This document shows, piece after piece, positions 59,090 through 64,000 of a stretch of 64,000 nucleotides of DNA. The DNA lies in assembly GCA_015067885.1 (NCBI GenBank), contig SVLO01000006.1:1-64000 (forward strand), given 5' to 3'. This DNA comes from Oscillospiraceae bacterium (GTDB taxonomy: Bacteria; Bacillota; Clostridia; Oscillospirales; Oscillospiraceae). The position numbers and the translations under genes are program-made. The notes beneath the pieces were generated by a model that saw nothing but the letters and a program-made list of their open reading frames with translations, did no database searches and was not told the origin of the DNA. Numbering within the stretch: position 1 is the first letter of the stretch; each line of letters starts with the position of its first letter.

Positions 59090-61606
59090 TCAGAGCTTGG
59101 TCATTTGCGCCGCGGCGAATTTCAGCATCAGCCGCTTGGTACCCACGTTGTCAAAGGCGATCTCCACCAGCACGTCGCCGCCGGCCTTTTGGGTGGCGAT
59201 GACCATGCCCTTGCCAAAGGCCTTGTGGTTGACCATATCGCCCTTCTGCAGCACCAGGGAGGGCGCCGCACCCGCCGACTTGATGCCGCCGGCCACAGGG
59301 GCGGACACCGGCTTTTTGCCCGGGATGGGGTACTTGGCTGCACCGGAGGGTGCAGCGTTGCGGTAGGTGGTGACGGGGGCCTGCCGCTGGGTGTAACCGC
59401 CGCTGCGGTAGCCGCCATCGTAGCCGCCGTAGCCGCTGGTGCGGCTCGGGATGCCCGGGGACCAGTCGTCGTCCGTATCCCGGTCCAGGAAGCTGCGGCC
59501 GCTGCGCTCCAGGTACTGCTCGGGGATCTCCCCCACAAAGCGGGAGGGACGGTTTGCACTGGTGCGGCCAAAGAGCATACGCTGGTTGGCACAGGTCAGG
59601 TACAGTTGCTGCTTGGCCCGGGTCATGGCCACGTAGCACAGCCGCCGCTCCTCCTCCATCTCCTCCGGGTCCCCGATGGTGCGCTGGCCGGGGAACACGC
59701 CCTCTTCCACACCCACCACAAAAACCACCGGAAATTCCAGGCCCTTGGCCGAGTGCATGGTCATCATGACCACGCAATCCTCCCCGGCGTCGTGGCTGTC
59801 CAGGTCGGTGTACAGGGCAATTTCGTCCAGGAATCCGGACAGGCTGGGCTGGTCCCCGGCGTTTTCCAGATAACCGTTGATGGAGGTCAGCAGCTCCCGC
59901 ACGTTTTCAAGGCGGGTGCGGTCCTCCACGGTGTTCTTGCTCTCCAGCATGACGGCGTAGCCGGTGGTGGCCAGCAGCTCCTCGTAGAAGTCGGGCAGGG
60001 GCATCTCCGCCGCCTGCTGCTGCAGCCTGCGTATCATATCCACAAACTGCATCAGCTTGCCCGCCGCCTTTTGCAGGTCGGGGTACTCCGATGCGTGGCT
60101 GACCACCTCGAACAGGGGTCGGCCCTCCTGCACGGCGATGGCCTGGGCCGTTTCCACCGTCTTGGCGCCGATGCCACGAGGGGGATTGTTGATGATACGC
60201 TGCAGGCGCAGGTCGTCGTCAGTGTTGTTCAGCACGCAGAGGTAGGCCACCATGTCCTTGACCTCCGCCCGGTCAAAAAACCGGGTGCCGCCGATGATTT
60301 TGTACGGAATACCGTTGCGCTTGCAGGCGTTTTCCATTTGGTTGGACTGGGCGTTCATGCGGTAGAGGATGGCGTGATCCTTCCACTTTCTGCCCTTACT
60401 GAATCCGTCCATGATACGCATGGCCACGTACTGGGCCTCGTCATTCTCGTTCATGGCGGTGTACATCTGCAGCTTGTCCCCCGCCCCGGCTTTCGTCCAC
60501 AACTCCTTGCCCTTGCGGCCCTGATTGTTGCGGATCACGGCGTTGGAGGCGTTCAGAATATTGCCGGTGGAGCGGTAGTTCTGCTCCAGACGGATGACCC
60601 GGGCCTTGGGGTACTGGTTTTCAAAGGACAGGATATTCTCGATGGTGGCGCCCCGGAAACGGTAGATGGACTGGTCATCGTCGCCCACCACGCAGAAGTT
60701 CTCGTATCCCCCCGCCAGGGTGGAGGCCAGCAAATACTGCAGATTGTTGGTATCCTGATACTCGTCGATGAGGACGTAGCGGAACTTGCGCTGGTAGTAG
60801 GTGCGCACCTGCTCGTCCTGCTGCAAAAGCCGGACCGTGTGCAGGATGATGTCGTCGAAGTCCAGGGCGCTGGCCTCCCACAGTCTGCGCTCGTACTCGG
60901 CATAGATGGCGGCGATGCGCTGGGTACGGAAATCCCCGCTCCTGCTGCACTCGTGCTGATACTGGGCCGCCAGCTTCATCTCGTCCTTGGCCCGGGAGAT
61001 ATAACCCAGCACCGTCCGGGGCGGGAACTGCTTGTCGTCGATGTTCTGCTCCTTCAGAATGTCCTTGATGACCCGCAGGGAGTCGTCGGTGTCGTAGATG
61101 GTAAAGGAGGACGAGAACCCCAGCTTGTCAATGTCCCGGCGCAGGATGCGCACACAGGCGGAGTGGAAGGTGCTGGCCCAGATGTCGTTGGCCTGTGGAC
61201 CCAGCATCAGGGCAAGGCGTTCCTTCAGCTCCCCGGCTGCTTTGTTGGTAAAGGTGATAGCCAGGATGGTCCAGGGAGCGGCGGGGTCCATTTGGCATAG
61301 CCGGCGGGCCCGGTCGGCATCCTTTCCCGTGGGGTCGGCGGCGTAGCCCTCCAAAAAGGCAAGGTCCTCCTCCGTCACCCAATCCGGCACCTCCACACTG
61401 TCGGAGCCGCAGCCGTAGCGAATGAGATTGGCGATGCGGTTGATCAGCACTGTGGTCTTGCCGCTGCCGGCGCCGGCCAGCAGCAGCAGCGGCCCCTCGG
61501 TGGCCAGCACGGCGTTCTGCTGTTCTTTGTTCAGGCGGGTAAAGTCGTGGGCAATGGCCCCCCGGCGGGCCTTACAAAATCTCAATTCCTGTTCATGGTC
61601 AAGCAT
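59090..61606 (-). CDS. pcrA: ATP-dependent DNA helicase PcrA/UvrD
   Basis: Superfamily I helicase of repair and rolling-circle replication. The 838-residue protein has the Q-motif LNKEQQNAVLA, motif I AGAGSGKTTVLINR (near residue 44), Ia AITFTNKAAGEL, II LIDEYQDTN, III GDDDQSIYRFRGA, IV, V and VI (YVAMTRAKQQLYL). A flexible Gly/Arg/Tyr-rich linker (about 705-760) leads to the C-terminal Tudor-like domain that binds RNA polymerase (GDMVNHKAFGKGMV). An insertion around residues 68-105 lengthens the N-terminal domain slightly. Confidence 0.96.
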   Translation of the reverse strand: MLDHEQELRFCKARRGAIAHDFTRLNKEQQNAVLATEGPLLLLAGAGSGKTTVLINRIANLIRYGCGSDSVEVPDWVTEEDLAFLEGYAADPTGKDADRARRLCQMDPAAPWTILAITFTNKAAGELKERLALMLGPQANDIWASTFHSACVRILRRDIDKLGFSSSFTIYDTDDSLRVIKDILKEQNIDDKQFPPRTVLGYISRAKDEMKLAAQYQHECSRSGDFRTQRIAAIYAEYERRLWEASALDFDDIILHTVRLLQQDEQVRTYYQRKFRYVLIDEYQDTNNLQYLLASTLAGGYENFCVVGDDDQSIYRFRGATIENILSFENQYPKARVIRLEQNYRSTGNILNASNAVIRNNQGRKGKELWTKAGAGDKLQMYTAMNENDEAQYVAMRIMDGFSKGRKWKDHAILYRMNAQSNQMENACKRNGIPYKIIGGTRFFDRAEVKDMVAYLCVLNNTDDDLRLQRIINNPPRGIGAKTVETAQAIAVQEGRPLFEVVSHASEYPDLQKAAGKLMQFVDMIRRLQQQAAEMPLPDFYEELLATTGYAVMLESKNTVEDRTRLENVRELLTSINGYLENAGDQPSLSGFLDEIALYTDLDSHDAGEDCVVMMTMHSAKGLEFPVVFVVGVEEGVFPGQRTIGDPEEMEEERRLCYVAMTRAKQQLYLTCANQRMLFGRTSANRPSRFVGEIPEQYLERSGRSFLDRDTDDDWSPGIPSRTSGYGGYDGGYRSGGYTQRQAPVTTYRNAAPSGAAKYPIPGKKPVSAPVAGGIKSAGAAPSLVLQKGDMVNHKAFGKGMVIATQKAGGDVLVEIAFDNVGTKRLMLKFAAAQMTKL

Positions 61607-61642
61607 GGTATTCCCTCTCGTCTGACAAATTTCCTGCCCTCT

Positions 61643-61671
61643 ATTCTATTACATTCTCCGCCCCGGGTCAA
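61643..61671 (-). promoter_or_regulatory. Sigma-A promoter of pcrA
   Basis: TTGACC, 17 bases, TAGAAT on the reverse strand. The -35 lies in an arm of an eight-pair palindrome, CCCCGGGT / ACCCGGGG (61661-61684), which could be an operator or terminator-like structure. Confidence 0.65.
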
Positions 61672-61808
61672 CCACACCCGGGGTCAAAAAATAGTTTCTC
61701 GCCACGGTCTTTTTCCTTGCCTGTCCGCGTACACTTTACCAGAGGTGGACGAGCCGGCCTGTAATCATCTGTAACCGTTTTTTTATCGCATCGTAATGTT
61801 AGGGACGA

Positions 61809-61837
61809 GAATGTAACCATAAGCTGATGGTATACTG
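61809..61837 (+). promoter_or_regulatory. Promoter candidate of the 61869 gene
   Basis: GAATG, 17 bases, TATACTG. The -10 would suit sigma-A, but no TTGACA-like -35 is present; the pair partly fits the sigma-F/G pattern. Between 61685 and 61808 nothing else is seen. Confidence 0.35.
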
Positions 61838-61868
61838 ACATCAGAAAGAAGGAAAGGAGGCTCACGCC

Positions 61869-62504
61869 GTGAAAAAAATTCTTTGTATCCTGCTTTCGGT
61901 CTGTCTGCTTGCCCTGCCCATGTCTGCAAGCGTACTGGCCGACGACCTGTCCGCCCCGCCGCAAACACAACACGAGGAAGTGGGTTTCCTGCCCGGCTCC
62001 GTCCCCGCCGACAGCGGGCTGACCGACGGCATCAGCTTTCCTCTGACCGGGCTGGCCCTGTCCATGCTGGAAAACGGCACGGACTACGACGCGGCCTCAG
62101 ACACCTTCGTGTGGAACGCCCTGTACTACGTCCTCTCCCTCTATGGGCGCGAGGATGACCGGGCCGAGATCACCGAGCAGGCTCTGCTGCTGCCTTCGGA
62201 ATGTGTTGACGACTTCTTTGCCGCCCTGTTCGCCACCCGGCAGGAGCTGCCCGCCATCCCCGCCGACCTAAGCGGCAAAATTCGTTATGACGCCGGCAAG
62301 GACTTGTACGTGCTGGCTTTGGGCGACCCGGCCCTTGTGTCGCTTGATTTGACCGCTCCCTCCGCCGCGGCCCATGGGCTGTTCACCGTGACCGGCACTC
62401 TGACCGTCCCGGACAGCGGCGAAATGATCTGCTCCTTCCGGGCAACCCTTGCGGAGAATGACACCATGTTCGGCTTCTCCGTTGTTGATTTCGTTTTCTC
62501 ATGA
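61869..62504 (+). CDS. Secreted hypothetical protein
   Basis: A 211-residue protein with an N-terminal signal peptide (MKKILCILLSVCLLALP, cleavage near SVLADD). The mature part is acidic and has alternating hydrophobic strands (YVLALGDPALVSLDLTAPSA). No domain is recognised. Translation starts at GTG 61869 after AAAGGAGG at eight bases. It has its own promoter and a terminator shared with the cupin gene. Confidence 0.78.
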   Translation: MKKILCILLSVCLLALPMSASVLADDLSAPPQTQHEEVGFLPGSVPADSGLTDGISFPLTGLALSMLENGTDYDAASDTFVWNALYYVLSLYGREDDRAEITEQALLLPSECVDDFFAALFATRQELPAIPADLSGKIRYDAGKDLYVLALGDPALVSLDLTAPSAAAHGLFTVTGTLTVPDSGEMICSFRATLAENDTMFGFSVVDFVFS

Positions 62505-62518
62505 CTCCTCCGTAAAAG

Positions 62519-62560
62519 CAAAAGGCCCCGACCGATCGGTCGGGGCCTTTTGCTTTGTTT
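62519..62560. terminator. Bidirectional terminator
   Basis: Stem AAAAGGCCCCGACCG / CGGTCGGGGCCTTTT between convergent genes. Confidence 0.93.
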
Positions 62561-62564
62561 TATT

Positions 62565-62909
62565 TTAGTCCAGTACAATCAGGGCAATGAATTCCAGAAT
62601 GTCGTCACCAATGTTCTTGATGCCGTGACCCTGACCGGAGGGGGTGAAGGTAACGGTGCCGGGTTCTACCTCCACAAACGCCTCGTTATCCTGATACAGG
62701 CCCTTGCCGGAGATGATGTAGTAGCTTTCAAACTCGCCGGTGTGGATGTGGAACTCCACTTCTTCGCCGGGCTTGAGCTTCACGTTGGAGAACATGCGCA
62801 GCTTGGGGTTGCGGCCGGGGAAATCGGCCAGGTTGTGCAGATGCATCTTGACCTCGCCACGGGCGTTGTCCTCAGTGGTAACGGTCAGGTCTTTTGCGGT
62901 TTTGATCAT
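62565..62909 (-). CDS. Cupin domain protein
   Basis: A 114-residue single-domain cupin. Metal ligands are visible in the first motif (GEEVEFHIHTGEFESYYI, near residue 48) and the second (PSGQGHGIKNIGD, near residue 91). Such proteins may be isomerases, dioxygenases or sugar-binding modules; the reaction cannot be read. The ATG at 62909 has AGGAGG eight bases upstream, so the longer start at 62930 is rejected. Confidence 0.88.
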   Translation of the reverse strand: MIKTAKDLTVTTEDNARGEVKMHLHNLADFPGRNPKLRMFSNVKLKPGEEVEFHIHTGEFESYYIISGKGLYQDNEAFVEVEPGTVTFTPSGQGHGIKNIGDDILEFIALIVLD

Positions 62910-62972
62910 CACGATCGCCTCCTTAATCATTTGAATTCATTATAACAAATCCCGTCCGAAATTCAATCTTTT

Positions 62973-64000
62973 TCACTCAGAAAAGCCAAATGTGATGTAC
63001 GTGTGGTTGCCGGACACACTTTGGCTGTAGGACGCGGAAAAGGAACGGCCCGCCTCCTGCCCCGCCAACCGGAGCGCCTGTCCGATTTCCTCCTGCGTCG
63101 CCTGTCGGTCAAGCAGCATCAAATACACTACCTCGCGGCCATTTACATCGAACTCCCTGACCGCGGCCTGGGTCAGCTCGGTGAGGTCCGTATACTTTTT
63201 CTGATAATTGTGCCGGGCAGAGTCGTTTTGGATGTTGTAGTAATAATGCCGGTCGCTCAGCGGCGCGATGGGCTTAATCTCCTGCTCCGGACTCCAGGAC
63301 AGCGATCCGCACATATCCACTCCCGCATTAAAGCGCGGGTACACCTGCTCGGCCCCCTTCGCCTGCTCCAGCGTGGCCGTGGCATCCACCACGTACCATG
63401 CACCGTCCAGATAAATCGTGTTGACCTCATGGGGTTCACCGTTAAGAAGCCCACTCATGCGGTCCACCCGGAACCCCGCAAGGCAGGCCAGCGTATAAAA
63501 GCCGTCGGCACAGCCCTGGCAGTTTGCCCGGCCGTCCACCAGGGCGCCCACCGCCGTGCGATACCGGGGCAGCTCGTCCTCATCGCTCCTGTCTGTGTCC
63601 TCATTGTAATAGGTGGTCCTTTCCCGGAGCATATCATAGAGCAGCAGCTCCAGCTCCAGGGGATCGGAAGTCTGCGCCCTCGCCTGCGCCACCATCTGCT
63701 CGGCAATGCCCAGCGCCTGCACCTCGTCCGCAGTCAGTTGGGAGGTGTCACCGCTGGCATGGGCCTGTACAATTCGATGGCCGGGGAACTGCATCAGCGT
63801 AAAGGTATGCTCGTCCCCCACTATACTGCACTCCACACCTGCCGCGCCCACGCAACCGGAGAGCAATTGGATTTCCTGCTGGGACAGGGTGCCGGAATAC
63901 CGCACCGTGCTGACCCAGACCCCCTGCTCCCGCTGTTGGTTCAAGTGGTCGATCAGCTCCTGCAGCGTGTTTATCGCTACAAGCTCCGTCTGTCCGGGGT
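62973..64000 (-). CDS. Transglutaminase-like domain protein (partial, 5' end outside the window)
   Basis: The frame is open to the right edge of the window, so the N-terminus is missing; at least 341 residues are visible. A transglutaminase-like core has the nucleophilic Cys in RANCQGCADGFYTLA, the His in GEPHEVNTIYLDG and the Asp in WYVVDATAT. Such secreted proteins in Clostridia often act as proteases or in wall remodelling. The C-terminal 110 residues are outside the core. Signal peptide cannot be judged. Confidence 0.85.
   Translation of the reverse strand, partial: PGQTELVAINTLQELIDHLNQQREQGVWVSTVRYSGTLSQQEIQLLSGCVGAAGVECSIVGDEHTFTLMQFPGHRIVQAHASGDTSQLTADEVQALGIAEQMVAQARAQTSDPLELELLLYDMLRERTTYYNEDTDRSDEDELPRYRTAVGALVDGRANCQGCADGFYTLACLAGFRVDRMSGLLNGEPHEVNTIYLDGAWYVVDATATLEQAKGAEQVYPRFNAGVDMCGSLSWSPEQEIKPIAPLSDRHYYYNIQNDSARHNYQKKYTDLTELTQAAVREFDVNGREVVYLMLLDRQATQEEIGQALRLAGQEAGRSFSASYSQSVSGNHTYITFGFSE

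Overview
The window reads as a piece of chromosome from a Gram-positive anaerobe of class Clostridia, most likely Oscillospiraceae (Flavonifractor/Lawsonibacter-like gut bacteria). This is inferred from the Firmicute gene set (rnmV, mrnC, rqcH, nadD-yqeK, rsfS, plsY, SMC-FtsY, DUF512 beside der), strong AGGAGG ribosome-binding sites, TTGACA/TATAAT promoters with 17-base spacers, many intrinsic terminators and a GC-rich coding style. No rRNA, tRNA, CRISPR array, prophage or insertion sequence was seen. The only mobile-type gene is an orphan serine recombinase near 57.5 kb.

Layout. 0-5.3 kb: rpmB, then a reverse-strand unit (folate-type ECF transporter, comEC, holA, rnmV). 5.5-9.5 kb: a small membrane protein, a patatin lipase, cysK and a DUF2264 protein. 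9.5-11.7 kb: mrnC-rqcH. 12.3-21.9 kb: a long reverse-strand operon read from one promoter before smc (smc, zinc ribbon, ftsY, rph, rdgB, yhbY, nadD-yqeK fusion, LCP protein, rsfS). 22-26.4 kb: DUF512, der, plsY, gpsA. 26.5-32.9 kb: an AraC regulator, a phosphohexomutase, an A/T-richer MFS transporter, DUF177-rpmF, an RluA-type pseudouridine synthase and an acidic lipoprotein. 33-37.9 kb: polyamine transporter potA-potB-potCD (permease and binding protein fused) plus a phosphodiesterase. 37.9-41.2 kb: a tiny Q/N-rich gene with a sporulation-type promoter, a candidate structured RNA, and an operon of an unknown protein, a DUF1538 membrane protein and a tandem P-II-like protein. 41.2-43.6 kb: a tyrosine-kinase/phosphatase module of the capsule type. 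43.7-48.1 kb: carAB. 48.2-51.7 kb: DUF421-DUF4363 and an A/T-richer TrkH/TrkA-type potassium system. 51.8-64 kb: nth, YczE-like protein, rarA, glyA, rlmA, recombinase, flavin-type oxidase, nrdR, pcrA and exported or cupin proteins.

The observation most worth following is in carA. The glutaminase half of carbamoyl-phosphate synthase has lost both the nucleophilic Cys (now Gly250) and the catalytic His (now Asp335), while carB looks intact. This predicts a synthetase that uses free ammonia, with CarA kept as a scaffold. Other points of interest are the DUF1538/tandem P-II operon, the 35-residue Q/N-rich gene behind a sigma-F/G-like promoter, an uncharacterised RNA with a long-range closing stem at 38.2 kb, structured leaders before the folate-type transporter and potA, an attenuator-like hairpin beginning almost at the carA transcription start, and an unusually long membrane extension on the FolT-like protein.
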